DNA from: Sphingobacteriales bacterium
GTDB taxonomy: Bacteria > Bacteroidota > Bacteroidia > Chitinophagales > UBA2359
Length of the DNA stretch: 64,000 bases
Direction of reading: 5' to 3'
Assembly (NCBI GenBank): GCA_016718845.1
Contig: JADKCK010000005.1
Location: forward strand, 118,729-182,728
A program made the translations under genes and the position numbers. The notes under the pieces were generated by a model. That model was not told the origin of the DNA and ran no database searches. It was given only the letters and a program-made list of their open reading frames with translations. Shown piece after piece: positions 17,873-27,904 of the stretch. Every line of letters starts with the position of its first letter. The first letter of the stretch is position 1.

Positions 17873-19965
17873 TAAGAAACTACATTTCCGTTCTCTATTT
17901 CTCCTTCGGGCGATACAAATTGCAATGTTTTACCGTCGCCAGCCATCAAAATCATGCCATTACTTTCTATGCCTCGCAGTTTTCGTGGGGCTAAGTTTGC
18001 CAACAACAATACACGCTGCCCTACAATGCTTTCGGGGGTGTAGTGTTCGGCAATACCCGACACAACAGTGCGTTGTTCAAAGCCCAAATCAATGGTTAGT
18101 TTTAACAATTTATCGGCTTTGGGTACGCGCTCGGCGGCAATAATGGTAGCAGTTCTAATGTCTAATTTAGCAAAATCGTCGTAAGTAATTGCTTCTTTTA
18201 CGGGCGTATGAGTAGCAACGGTTTGGGTTTCGGTAGTAGCCTCTGCAACTGTTTTTTGTGCATCAAGCATAGTTTGTCGTTTAGCTTCGAGTTGGGCTAT
18301 GTATGGGGCAATTTCGGCATCTTCTATCTTACGAAACAAATATTCGTTGGTATTCAAAATGCGTCGTCCTGTCTCCATTGTAAAAGTATTATTTTTTATA
18401 GCCTCTATATCTTCGTCAGATAACAGCAGCCAATGGCGCAGTTTATTGGCGCTAAATGGCAAAAATGGCTCGAGGTAGACGGCAAAATAGGCGATTATTT
18501 CGGCGCAGATGGTTAAAACAGCGCCTGCTTGGTCGGGGTTAGTTTTTATTAGTTTCCAAGGTTCGGTATCGGTCAAAAATTTATTGGCAACACGGGCAAC
18601 GTTCAATATTTCTTGCAGTGCATTGCGAAACTCGTAGCGGTGTATGTAGCCATTTAAATTTTGATGTAGTGCTTTTTGGTATTGTCGCAATTCAAAAGCG
18701 GCATCTTCGATAATAGCTCGGGGATCGGGCAGCACATCGGGTATTTTGCCTTCAAAATTTTTGTTTAGTAACACTATCACCCGGTTCACCAAATTGCCTA
18801 GTATTGCCACTAATTCGCTGTTATTGCGCGTTTGTAGGTCTTTCCAGCTAAAATCGCTGTCTTTTGTTTCGGGCATTATAGCGGTAAGGGTGTAGCGCAA
18901 CACATCTTCCATACCCGGAAAATTGTTGAGGTAATCGAGTAGCCAAACGGCGTAATTGCGCGAGGTGGATAGCTTTTCGCCCTCTAAGTTCAAAAACTGA
19001 TTGGCAGGCACATTGGTAGGCAACACAAAATTGCCGTGTGCATGAAGCATAATAGGAAAAATAAGGCAATGAAAAACAATATTATCTTTGCCAATAAAAT
19101 GCACTAATTTAGTATCGGGGTTTTGCCAATAATCTTGCCATGTATCGGGCAGCAGTGCTTTGGTGGCGCTAATGTACCCAATGGGTGCATCCATCCAAAC
19201 ATATAATACTTTACCCTCGGCGTCGGGCAGTGGTACGGGCACGCCCCAGTCAATATCGCGGGTAATAGCTCGGTCGCGCAAGCCTTGTTCTATCCACGAC
19301 TGGCATTGTTTGTATACCTGTTTTTTCCAAGTTTCGGTATTTTGTTGTTCGTCAATCCATTGGCTAACCCACTCGGTATAGTTGCCTAGTGGCAAGTACC
19401 AATGTTTGGTTTGGCGCAAAATGGGCGTGCTACCACTTAGGGTAGATACGGGGTTGATGAGGTCTAAGGGGTCGAGCGACGAACCGCATTTTTCGCATTG
19501 GTCGCCATAAGCTGCATCGTGACCACACTTTGGGCAGGTACCTTTTACGTATCTATCTGCCAAAAACATTTGTGCGGTTTCGTCGTATAGTTGCTCCGAA
19601 ACTTTCTCTATAAAAACACCCTTATCGTACAAAACCTTAAAAAAGTCTTGCGATGTTTGGTGATGAATGGGGTCGGAGGTTCGATGATAAATGTCGAACG
19701 AGATGCCTAAACGTGCGGCACCTTGTTTTAGTTGTTCGTGGTATAGGTCTATCAATTCGCGAGGGGTTTTGCCTTCACGTTTGGCTTGTATGGTTATGGC
19801 AGCGCCGTGTTCGTCCGAGCCACAAACAAATACTACGTCTTCGTTGCACAAACGCAACCAACGTACATATATATCTGCCGACAAATAAGCCCCTGCAATA
19901 TGACCAATATGAAAGGGACCATTGGCATAAGGTAAGGCAGATGTTACTAAATATTTTTGTGGCAT
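17872..19965 (-). CDS. metG: Methionyl-tRNA synthetase
   Basis: 697 residues. The class I HIGH motif appears as HIGH at residues 19-22 (ANGPFHIGHIAG). The zinc knuckle CPKCGHDAAYGDQCEKCG lies near residues 145-165, and the KMSKS loop is KLSTS in LEGEKLSTSRNYAVW. An anticodon-binding helical domain follows, then a C-terminal EMAP/Trbp111-like tRNA-binding domain starting at about residue 590 (YDDFAKLDIRTATIIAAERV). This is the long dimeric form common in Bacteroidota. It charges initiator and elongator tRNA-Met. All motifs are intact. Confidence 0.97.
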   Translation of the reverse strand: MPQKYLVTSALPYANGPFHIGHIAGAYLSADIYVRWLRLCNEDVVFVCGSDEHGAAITIQAKREGKTPRELIDLYHEQLKQGAARLGISFDIYHRTSDPIHHQTSQDFFKVLYDKGVFIEKVSEQLYDETAQMFLADRYVKGTCPKCGHDAAYGDQCEKCGSSLDPLDLINPVSTLSGSTPILRQTKHWYLPLGNYTEWVSQWIDEQQNTETWKKQVYKQCQSWIEQGLRDRAITRDIDWGVPVPLPDAEGKVLYVWMDAPIGYISATKALLPDTWQDYWQNPDTKLVHFIGKDNIVFHCLIFPIMLHAHGNFVLPTNVPANQFLNLEGEKLSTSRNYAVWLLDYLNNFPGMEDVLRYTLTAIMPETKDSDFSWKDLQTRNNSELVAILGNLVNRVIVLLNKNFEGKIPDVLPDPRAIIEDAAFELRQYQKALHQNLNGYIHRYEFRNALQEILNVARVANKFLTDTEPWKLIKTNPDQAGAVLTICAEIIAYFAVYLEPFLPFSANKLRHWLLLSDEDIEAIKNNTFTMETGRRILNTNEYLFRKIEDAEIAPYIAQLEAKRQTMLDAQKTVAEATTETQTVATHTPVKEAITYDDFAKLDIRTATIIAAERVPKADKLLKLTIDLGFEQRTVVSGIAEHYTPESIVGQRVLLLANLAPRKLRGIESNGMILMAGDGKTLQFVSPEGEIENGNVVS

Positions 19966-20019
19966 AGTATTTTTGGGTAATTTATTGTGTAGTTGTAATA
20001 AGCTTTATTAAAGCAGGTG

Positions 20020-20027
20020 CAAAGGTA
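20020..20027 (-). promoter_or_regulatory. Putative -7 box for metG
   Basis: Minus strand reads TACCTTTG about 55 bases upstream of the metG start, matching TAnnTTTG. Confidence 0.45.
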
Positions 20028-20115
20028 GCATTTTTTGTGGATATTAGGATAGTTTTTTTATAGCAAATGTTTAAAACCGATAAAGTTGTGGTTTTTATAA
20101 AGCCAAGTATGCGCA

Positions 20116-20155
20116 GCAAAGCTCCTTATCCAAATGGTTGGACAAGGAACTTTTA
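20116..20155 (-). terminator. Weak terminator-like hairpin after the FemAB-like gene
   Basis: AGCTCCTTATCC pairs imperfectly with GGACAAGGAACT over an 8-base loop, between the FemAB-like gene and metG, both on the minus strand. The T-tract is poor. Confidence 0.4.
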
Positions 20156-20251
20156 GGCAGGTAAGTTGTTTGGCTTAGAAATAACAGTTACTATGAAAAA
20201 AAATAGTATTTATTTTTTCAATTAACATCTTCATGGGCTGTGCATTATATC

Positions 20252-21520
20252 CTATACTTCTTCTTTAAAGGGGTGTCGTTGTATCCAATCGTCGGGGCGC
20301 AGAGTATCTACCAATCTGCCTAATATTTTATTAAACCACCAAGTACGGTGTCGCATAAAGCTATTTTGCCAAATGGGTTCGGCACCAACAGTACTTTTTA
20401 TTTCGGTGGCGGTTCGTCCAAAGTTAATTTTTGGGGATTTATTTTCGATACCTGTTCGAACTATATCGTACAAAATATTATTATAAATAGCGTATTGTTT
20501 ATTAAGTTCGTATTCGTAGCCCACAAAATGAGCTTCTAAATAAGTGGGGGTATTAAATAGACTAATAAATCCTACGAGTGTATCTTGCAGATAATACCCA
20601 ATAAGTTGAAACTCGTTGGGCATTTTTTGTTTTTGCTCGGCAAAGTATTGAGGGGTGCAATAGGCAATGCTTACCTCCGAGTGTTCGCAAACTTGCCTAT
20701 AAAGGCGGTATATTTCGTTTTGTTGTTCGCTTATTTCTTCAACCGACAATACACGCCGCTCTAAAACTTTGGCTTTTTTGAAAACACTTTTGGCACGCGT
20801 GCGGTATTTGGCAGATAGGGTGCTTAGGTAATCATCAAAATTTGCCCAGCGGTTGGCATGTGGCAACACCATGTTAGGCTGTGCCACTACCTCGTTAAAC
20901 GAGCAACAGGCTAATCGGCGAGCAGATTGTAAGTGTTGAGGTTCAAAATCTTTTACTAAAACCGCATGTATTGGGCGATTGGCTTGTGCTTCGGTATCCA
21001 TTATTTGCCTAATGGCGTTGTCGAGCAAATCAAAGGCTTCGGTGTTGCTTAGTTCGGTTTTGTTGTAAACAAAGCCATGCTCGCCGGTAATATAGGCGTT
21101 GCCGCACAAAAGCATGGTAAAATGTAGGTTGTTAACGCGTTTAGCTGCCCAATTTTTGGCATGTTGTGTAACAGATAGGGTTTGTCCTTGTGGTGCAACT
21201 ATTTCGCGCACCCTAAAATTTTGGCTACCATTTATATGCACAATCTGAAAAACAGCGGCTGCTACCGTTTTGTTTCCTTTTACAAAAGTGGCGTATCTTA
21301 GTTTCATTTCCAAACGATTAGTTTCGCTTGTTTCTAGGTTATGTAGATAATCATACGACATAAAAAAACAATCGGCTGGTACAATGCTTTTCCATTGCAA
21401 CACAGGTATTTCGGTTATAGATTCAAATATATGAATATCAGTAACATAGGTACTTGCAATAAGTGGGCAAATTGTCCAGCGTTTTGTACAATCGGTGGCA
21501 TTTAATACGGTTGATAACAT
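20252..21520 (-). CDS. FemAB/GNAT-like acyltransferase
   Basis: 422 residues built of two GNAT-like halves. VPADCFFMSYDYLHNLE near the start and LRYATFVKGNKTVAAAVFQ form the first. The second contains LSAKYRTRAKSVFKKAK, EIYRLYRQVCEHSEVSIAY, QLIGYYLQDTLVGFISLF, and the C-terminal INFGRTATEIKSTVGAEPIWQNSFMRHRTWW. This follows the FemAB_like/COG3146 pattern of peptidoglycan- or lipid-related acyltransferases. The substrate is unknown. Downstream gene metG is separated by a weak hairpin, so it is probably monocistronic. Confidence 0.65.
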   Translation of the reverse strand: MLSTVLNATDCTKRWTICPLIASTYVTDIHIFESITEIPVLQWKSIVPADCFFMSYDYLHNLETSETNRLEMKLRYATFVKGNKTVAAAVFQIVHINGSQNFRVREIVAPQGQTLSVTQHAKNWAAKRVNNLHFTMLLCGNAYITGEHGFVYNKTELSNTEAFDLLDNAIRQIMDTEAQANRPIHAVLVKDFEPQHLQSARRLACCSFNEVVAQPNMVLPHANRWANFDDYLSTLSAKYRTRAKSVFKKAKVLERRVLSVEEISEQQNEIYRLYRQVCEHSEVSIAYCTPQYFAEQKQKMPNEFQLIGYYLQDTLVGFISLFNTPTYLEAHFVGYEYELNKQYAIYNNILYDIVRTGIENKSPKINFGRTATEIKSTVGAEPIWQNSFMRHRTWWFNKILGRLVDTLRPDDWIQRHPFKEEV

Positions 21521-21686
21521 ATATATGTGTGTGTGGTTTTACAGAAAAATTGTGGTTCTTTTACTTTTGTTGTAGAAACTGACAAATGATAGCTTTTTAT
21601 ACTCCTATTGAGCAAAGATGACACAACGAAGGCAGCTGTTAAGTGGCATGTTGTATTATTTTAGTATTCACCACCCATTAAAGTTT

Positions 21687-21712
21687 GTTACTTTTTTCTT
21701 GACAAAAGTAAC
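21687..21712. repeat. Hairpin repeat GTTACTTTT/AAAAGTAAC
   Basis: Perfect 9-bp arms around an 8-base loop, followed by CAAAAAGTCAAGGC. It lies in the 900-base gap upstream of the FemAB-like gene. The motif resembles a hairpin I know as common between genes in Bacteroidota. The rest of this gap, to 22421, is AT-rich with no coding sequence that I can support. Confidence 0.45.
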
Positions 21713-21984
21713 CAAAAAGTCAAGGCTGTATAGAATTGGCTAAAATGTGCAACATTCCGCTAAAAGATATAAACTTGCACGCCAAACGATTTACTTGTCG
21801 ATTTTATTTCTCGGTTAGGTGTGGCGTGCTTCAAACAGTATATCTTTCTTAACGCTACATTTATGCCCATTTCTTAACGCCAATTCCTATAATGCCGGTC
21901 CCGAAGAAACCAAATACAACTAGGTGCGAAAATGCAAAATACCCAAATCACAACAAAAGTATAAGAGCCAAAATTGTTTGGGTG

Positions 21985-21992
21985 CAAAGGTA
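21985..21992 (-). promoter_or_regulatory. Possible -7 box in the 21.5-22.4 kb gap
   Basis: Minus strand reads TACCTTTG, but it is about 465 bases from the next minus-strand start. The assignment is uncertain. Confidence 0.25.
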
Positions 21993-22421
21993 ATAAAAGT
22001 GTTGGTTTTATTTAACAAAAAAAAGCAAAATTGGTTCGATAATTGCCAAATAACTTAAAAGAGATTAGCCAATAAAGAACATTTAGTTGCAAAATTTAAT
22101 AAAAAGTACATAACTATATTGCTAAAAATTATTATACAATTACAACTATAGGACCCAAACAGCTAATACAAGCTATAGTTTGCAACATTAGGCTAAACAG
22201 CGGCATTGTTAGCTAAATTTTGCTTCTGTAAGACAATAAAACAGCCCAATTAACGTTACAATAGGGTTAGTTAGTATCTGTTTGAATAAAAAAACGCGTA
22301 CTATGCACACAATTTGCAAATTATGGCGTATTTTTGTACCTTAATTTGCAACCATTTGTGCAAAAATAGTGTCAATGGTGTATAATGTACCATTGTGTCA
22401 AAAAAAAAATCTGAACGTAGA

Positions 22422-25400
22422 ATGAAACGAATTACGCCTATACCATTTATTATAGCACTACTTTGGTGCTGCTTGAGTGCCAATTTATTTGCCCAAAAAA
22501 CCATATCTTTACCAAAACCCAAAACGGGTACTTCAAAATCGGGCTCGTCTAAGTCGAGTTCCTCTTTATCGTCGAACAAACCCAAATCGTTCGACGAGGT
22601 AGAAAATAATCCTAAGAAAAAGAAAGTAACTAAATCAACCCCACTTGGTAGGGCGTTTCAAGACATGACGGCGCGCTACAATAGGTATTTCAACGCTAAA
22701 ATGAAATACGACGAAAGCAACAAAATGTTGGTGTCTAAACACAAAGAAGATTTTAACACCACCTTGCCTGTTTATGCCCTAAAAGGTGGCGATGGCAAAA
22801 TGGTGAGTTTTAATTTGGACGAAATCAACAAAAAAGCATCTATCAACATACAAAAAAAACCTAATAGCAAGTGGGTCGATGACTCGTATTTGCTACTTGG
22901 GCAGGCATTTTATTTAATGGGCGATTACGAATCGGCTGTTAAATCGTTTAAATACATCAACAACCGATTTGCAAATAATATACGCATGAGCTACGACACC
23001 AAGTCGAAAGAGCAAATGCAAAAATTGCGAGCAGAAGAGCAAAAACAAGTTAAAAAAGACCGCGAATACGACCGCAAACTTAAAGAACAAGAACGCCAAG
23101 ATAAAATAGAGCAAGAACAAAAAAAACGCGACGCAGCTAAAAAAGAAACCGAAAAGGCTAAAAAAGAACGCCTAGATAAAGCCGCCGACGCTAAAAAAGA
23201 CCGCGAAAAAGACGCCAAAGAACGCGCAAAAGACCGAGCCAAAGAAATAAAAGAACGCGAAAAAGCCCGAGAACAAGATAAAAAACAACGCGAAAAAGAC
23301 AAAAAAGCCCGCGAAAAAGCCCGCAAACAAGGCAAACCATTGCCACCTAAAACAACAACAACAAACGCTAAAGATAAAGAAGCCGAACTAAAACTAGAAA
23401 AAGAAGCCAAAGCCCAAGAAAAAGCAGCCAAAGAAGCCGAAGAAAAAGCTAAAGAAGAAAAAGAAGCCCAAGAAAAAGCAGCCAAAGAAGCCGAAGAAAA
23501 AGCCAAAGAAGAAAAAGAAGCGGAAGAATTGGCAGCAAAATCGGTGGTGCAAGAGCGCAGCGGTAAAGAAAAAGGCTATAAAGGTGGTTTTTTGCGCCAT
23601 ACACTAGCAAAACACGATGCTATGTTGTGGCTAACCCGCACTTATATCGAAACAGATAAAATGGACAACGCCGCCAGTCTTATCAAAAAAATGAAAGACG
23701 ATAAGCGTTTCCCAAACCGAAAAAAAGGCGATTTGGGCGTTGTTGAGGCATATTATTATCTACAAAACAAACAAAACAACCAAGCACAAGTGGCTTTGCG
23801 CAGCGCAGCAGGCGATGTAAAACCCAAAGCCGAACGCGCACGCCTATACTATATATTAGGGCAACTAGCTCAAGAGGACGATAACCACAAACAAGCCGTT
23901 AAAGATTTTGAAAAGGTGTTGCACAGCAAACCCGTGTTTGATATGGAGCTAAATGCCCGTATCAACATCGCCAAATCGAAAATGCAAGGCGGCGAATTTA
24001 CCCCCGAAAAAGCCATTGCCTACCTAACCAAAATGTCGAAAGAAGAAAAGAACGTGGATAACGTCGACCAAATTTATTTTGCTATGGCAGAAATTGAACT
24101 GCAAAATGGCAATACCGACAAAGCCAACGAATACCTTGCTCAATCGGCAGAAAAAAGCACCAACAACAAAGACCAAAAAGTAAAGGCATTTTTGAAATTG
24201 GCAGAGATGAATTATAAAGCCGAAAAATACCTGCCCGCAAGTGGTTATTACGATAGCACATTTGCACTAATTGCCAAAACAGATGCCAAATATAAAGAAG
24301 TATCGGAACGCAAAAGCGTATTGGGCGAACTTGCCCGCGACCTGAAAACTATCGCCCTGCAAGATAGCCTACAACGCATTGCCCAAATGCCCGACAAAGA
24401 ACGTAAAGAATTTTTGCAAAACCTAATTGCCCAACTGCGCAAAGATGCCGCCGCCAAAGATACCACCGGCATGGCAGAAGTCAATAAAACAAAAATGAGC
24501 GATAGCAAAGGCTCAAGTGGCGTTTCGTATTTTTATAACGATGCCGCAAAACTAAACGGCTACAAAGATTTTGCCCTTAAATGGGGCAACCGACCACTAA
24601 CCGACGACTGGCGCTTGGCAGCCAAACAAAACAACGCTACAACTACTGATAATAGCAACAGCAACGTAGATACCACCGGCTACGACTATAATAAATTGAT
24701 TGAAATGGCAAGCAAAGGCGAATTGAGCGTTGATGCCATTATGCAAAAATTACCCATCACGGCTAAACAAAAAGCCCAATCGGACAGCTTGCTGATAGAT
24801 GCCTACTACGGAGCAGGTAAAACCTATAAAGAAAGCCTAAAAAACAACAAAAAAGCCACCGAAACCTTCGCTAAACTAATGGAGCGATACCCAAACAACA
24901 AATATGCCCCAGATGCACTATATGCTTTGTACCAACTAAGCACCACCGACAAAAAAACCGCCGATGCCAACCGCTATAAAAACGAACTGATAGAAAAATA
25001 CCCAAATAGTAAATACGCCCAAATACTGCGCGACCCCAACTATTTGGCTACCCTTAACGCCCAAAAATCAGCCCTCGAAAAATATTATAACGAGACATAC
25101 GCACTGTATCAACAAGACCAATTTGAGGAAGTTAAAAAACGTAGCTCTGAGGTAAATACGCAGTTCATCGAAAATCCGTTACAACCTAAATTCGATTTGC
25201 TAAACGCTTTGTAACAGGCAAAACCGAAAACAAAGCCGCTTACGTATCGTCGCTAAAAACTATTGTCACCAAATACCCAACCGACGAAGTAAAAGCAAAA
25301 GCACAAGAAATCTTAACCTACCTCGAAAACAGCGCAAACGCAGCAGCAGCCACCGATGCAGCCGCCAAAAACAAAAAATTTAAGTACGAACCCAACACCA

Positions 25401-25752
25401 AACACTACCTAATAATAGCCTTCGACCAATACAGCAAACAAATTAACAACGCCACAACAGGCTTGTCGAACTTTAACAGCGCAAGTTTTAGCTCCGACGG
25501 GCTAAAAACCAATCAAATGCTGCTCGACCCGCAACACCAAATAATAACCATAAAAGAGTTTGCCAATGCCGATAAAGCCAAATTGTATTACGAAACTCTA
25601 TTATCGCAAAAGACGCAGCCATTAATGTAACCGATGTTAGCTACAAAGTATTCTATATATCTAAAACCAACTTTAATCAATACTTTAAAGACAAAGACAC
25701 TGCCGCCTACTTCGAGTATTTTACCGATGTGTATAGCGGCTCGAAAAAATAA
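22422..25752 (+). pseudogene. T9SS component SprE/PorW-like TPR protein (two frameshifts)
   Basis: From ATG 22422 (a GTG at 22395 is also in frame) it starts with a signal peptide ending at NLFAQ. Then come LGRAFQDMTARYNRYFNAK and SKWVDDSYLLLGQAFYLMGDYESAVKSFKYI, which match SprE/PorW, the TPR protein linking the T9SS translocon and ring and needed for gliding. Residues of roughly 195-385 are an unusually long Lys/Glu/Arg/Ala-rich coiled-coil insert. TPR units follow. The first frame ends at 25214. The conserved C-terminus continues in another frame (AYVSSLKTIVTKYPTDEV, HYLIIAFDQYSK, FNSASFSSDGLKTNQMLLD), shifts again near 25608, and ends INVTDVSYKVFYISKTNFNQ...GSKK with TAA at 25750. The total is about 1110 residues. 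Confidence 0.75.
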
Positions 25753-25758
25753 ACAGCC

Positions 25759-26255
25759 ATGAGCGAAAACGAAAAAATGCGCGTCGATAAGTGGCTTTTG
25801 GCTGTACGTATGTTTAAAACACGCACCTTAGCCACCGATGCCTGCAATGCCGGACGCGTAAAAATAGAAGGCAAAAGCGTAAAACCCGCACATACCATAA
25901 AAGTGGGCGATGTGGTAAGTATGCAATTTGGACAAGACCGCAAAGTACTTAAAGTGCTTAAACTAATAAACAATCGGGTGGGCGCACCCATTGCCGTTAC
26001 TTGCTACGAAGACCAATCGCCACCGCCAATAGTACAACCCGGCAAAAAAAGCGACAGCGTGTTTTATATAGCCCCAACCGCACAACGCGACCGAGGCACC
26101 GGACGACCCACCAAACGCGACCGCCGCAATATAGATACCTTCAAAACACCCACCGACAACCTACTCGCCACCGGGACGACGACAACGACCTGCCACAACG
26201 CAACCCTACCCCAAACGATTTCTCGTTGTTTTTTGACGACGACGACGAGGAATAA
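25759..26255 (+). pseudogene. S4-domain RNA-binding protein, Hsp15-like (frameshifted tail)
   Basis: It begins 6 bases after the sprE/porW stop. The S4 domain is complete: MRVDKWLLAVRMFKTRTLATDACNAGRVKIEGKSVKPAHTIKVGDVV. This is the heat-shock protein 15 type that binds free 50S subunits carrying nascent chains. The tail carries RDRGTGRPTKRDRRNIDTF, and after one indel near 26170 reads DDDNDLPQRNPTPNDFSLFFDDDDEE before TAA. The acidic end is usual in Bacteroidota homologues. The domain itself is unaffected by the shift, so function could persist. Confidence 0.8.
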
Positions 26256-26282
26256 AAAAGTGGCTAAGGAACTTGTAAAACT

Positions 26283-26403
26283 TAAGGTGGTCTGTTTTGC
26301 ACATAGAACGCAGATAATGCTGATACAAAGCAACAAGGATTACCAGATAAAATTAAAAATCCATGAAAATCTGCGTTCTATGATACGCAAACTAACCACC
26401 TTA
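26283..26403. repeat. Inverted-repeat element, 121 bp (MITE-like)
   Basis: Long imperfect terminal inverted repeats of about 34 bases. The left arm begins TAAGGTGGTCTGTTTTGC and ends with CATAGAACGCAGAT (26302-26315). The right arm mirrors both parts (ATCTGCGTTCTATG at 26369-26382, then ACCACCTTA). The inner loop has no coding. It lies in the 413-base gap between the S4 gene and the DUF1016 gene. Confidence 0.6.
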
Positions 26404-26668
26404 TCTTTTACTCATTATAAAAAAGTCCTGAAGTTATTTTTGAAATTCACAATGGTTCAAACAATTTTGCCCTGTATTACAGTTGTTCTTGGGTGATACA
26501 ATAAAGCTGTTTCCCCAAAGGACAAGAAGAATTATAGCAATTTTCGTATTCATATTTTATTTATTATCCTAACGCAAGTGTTTTTAACACTCGCCAACCA
26601 GTAAAGCAGTTGCCTTATAAAGGGGTTAATTGTTTTTTTAAATTTTCTACCTTGTCCAAAAATCAAAA

Positions 26669-27673
26669 ATGTCTTCTAAATCATATCAAACTTTATTAGC
26701 TGAAATTGCCGAAACATTAGGAACTGCCAAAGCTAAAGCTATTGCAGCAGTGAACGCCGAATTATTGCTTTCTTATTGGAGTATAGGGAAATACATTGCC
26801 GAATACGAACTAAAGGGGCAGGAAAAAGCCGATTATGGTAGTCATTTATACAAAAAATTAGCAAACGATTTAACCTTAAAGTTAGGTAAGGGGTTCAGTC
26901 GTTCGGGTTTATACCTTATGAAACAGTTTTACGAAGCGTACCCAATTGTCCAAGCAGTGTCTGGACAATTGACGTGGAGCCACTATACCGTTCTTTTAGG
27001 TGTTTCTGACCTTTCTGCCAGAGGTTTTTATGAAAAACAAGCCGAATTGGAGCATTGGAGTTCAAGAGTTTTAAAAAGACAAATCCAGTCGGGTTTGTTT
27101 ATGCGTTTGGCGTTAAGCAAAGACAAAGATGGCGTTTTGCAATTAGCAAAAGAAGGACAAACCATACAAGAAGCCCAAGATATCGTAAAAGATCCTTATG
27201 TTTTAGAGTTTTTGGGAATACCCGAAGACGAAAGGCTTACAGAAAAGGGATTGGAAAGTAAGTTGATTTTTCATTTGCAGAATTTTCTATTGGAACTCGG
27301 AAAAGGCTTTTCGTTTATTGGTAGGCAACAAAGAATAACCATCGGAGACCGACACTTTTATGTTGATTTGGTATTTTATCACATTATTTTAAGATGTTAT
27401 GTTTTGATAGACCTGAAAGTGGGCGAGGTGCAACACGAGGATGTAGGGCAAATGAATATGTACGTTAATTACTTTAAGACGGAACGTAAAAATGAAGGTG
27501 ATGCCGACCCTATTGGTATTATTCTGTGTGCAGATAAAAGGGAGGTAATCATTGAGTACGCATTAGGAGGAATAACCAATCAACTGTTTGTTTCAAAGTA
27601 CCAACTCTATTTTCCGGATAAAGAACAGTTGCAAGAAAAAATAAACCAAATACTTGATACAGAAAATCAATAA
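26669..27673 (+). CDS. DUF1016/YhcG-type PD-(D/E)xK nuclease
   Basis: 334 residues. The N-terminal DUF1016 domain has NAELLLSYWSIGKYIAEYE, KLANDLTLKLGKGFSRSGLYLM and LTWSHYTVLLGV. The C-terminal nuclease domain has Glu196 (ESKLIFHLQNF), Asp233 in FYVDLVFYH, and 248-DLK-250 in LIDLKVGE, the PD-(D/E)xK core. It continues with the family phrase DVGQMNMYVNYF and GIILCADK. YhcG proteins occur in mobile and defence-related regions and are suspected nucleases for damaged or foreign DNA, and their biochemical role is not settled. The gene is intact and flanked by a MITE-like element and a terminator, at the left side of the metal island. Confidence 0.9.
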   Translation: MSSKSYQTLLAEIAETLGTAKAKAIAAVNAELLLSYWSIGKYIAEYELKGQEKADYGSHLYKKLANDLTLKLGKGFSRSGLYLMKQFYEAYPIVQAVSGQLTWSHYTVLLGVSDLSARGFYEKQAELEHWSSRVLKRQIQSGLFMRLALSKDKDGVLQLAKEGQTIQEAQDIVKDPYVLEFLGIPEDERLTEKGLESKLIFHLQNFLLELGKGFSFIGRQQRITIGDRHFYVDLVFYHIILRCYVLIDLKVGEVQHEDVGQMNMYVNYFKTERKNEGDADPIGIILCADKREVIIEYALGGITNQLFVSKYQLYFPDKEQLQEKINQILDTENQ

Positions 27674-27766
27674 ATACACCTCAAAATGCACAAACGCCAA
27701 CCGCCGTTTGCGGTTTCGTGTATGCTGGTCACTGTACCCTCCATTTTAAATATCTAACACCCAAAA

Positions 27767-27799
27767 ACGCCCTACCAATCACGGTAGGGCGTTTTTTTT
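27767..27799 (+). terminator. Terminator of the DUF1016 gene region
   Basis: ACGCCCTACC pairs with GGTAGGGCGT around a 6-base loop, followed by seven T residues. Confidence 0.9.
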
Positions 27800-27904
27800 A
27801 GCCTAATTCGCAAATTAATTTCAAACAACAGTTGCCATCAGCAGTAGGAGTGTGATTACCCTCTTGCAATGTTTACTAAAGTACGGATAGAAAAAGCCCC
27901 GAAA

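Noticed and set aside
22991..23506. 171-residue Ser/Ala/Phe-rich minus-strand frame
   Set aside because: Antisense shadow of the Lys/Glu-rich coiled coil of the SprE/PorW-like gene; composition follows directly from the complementary codons.
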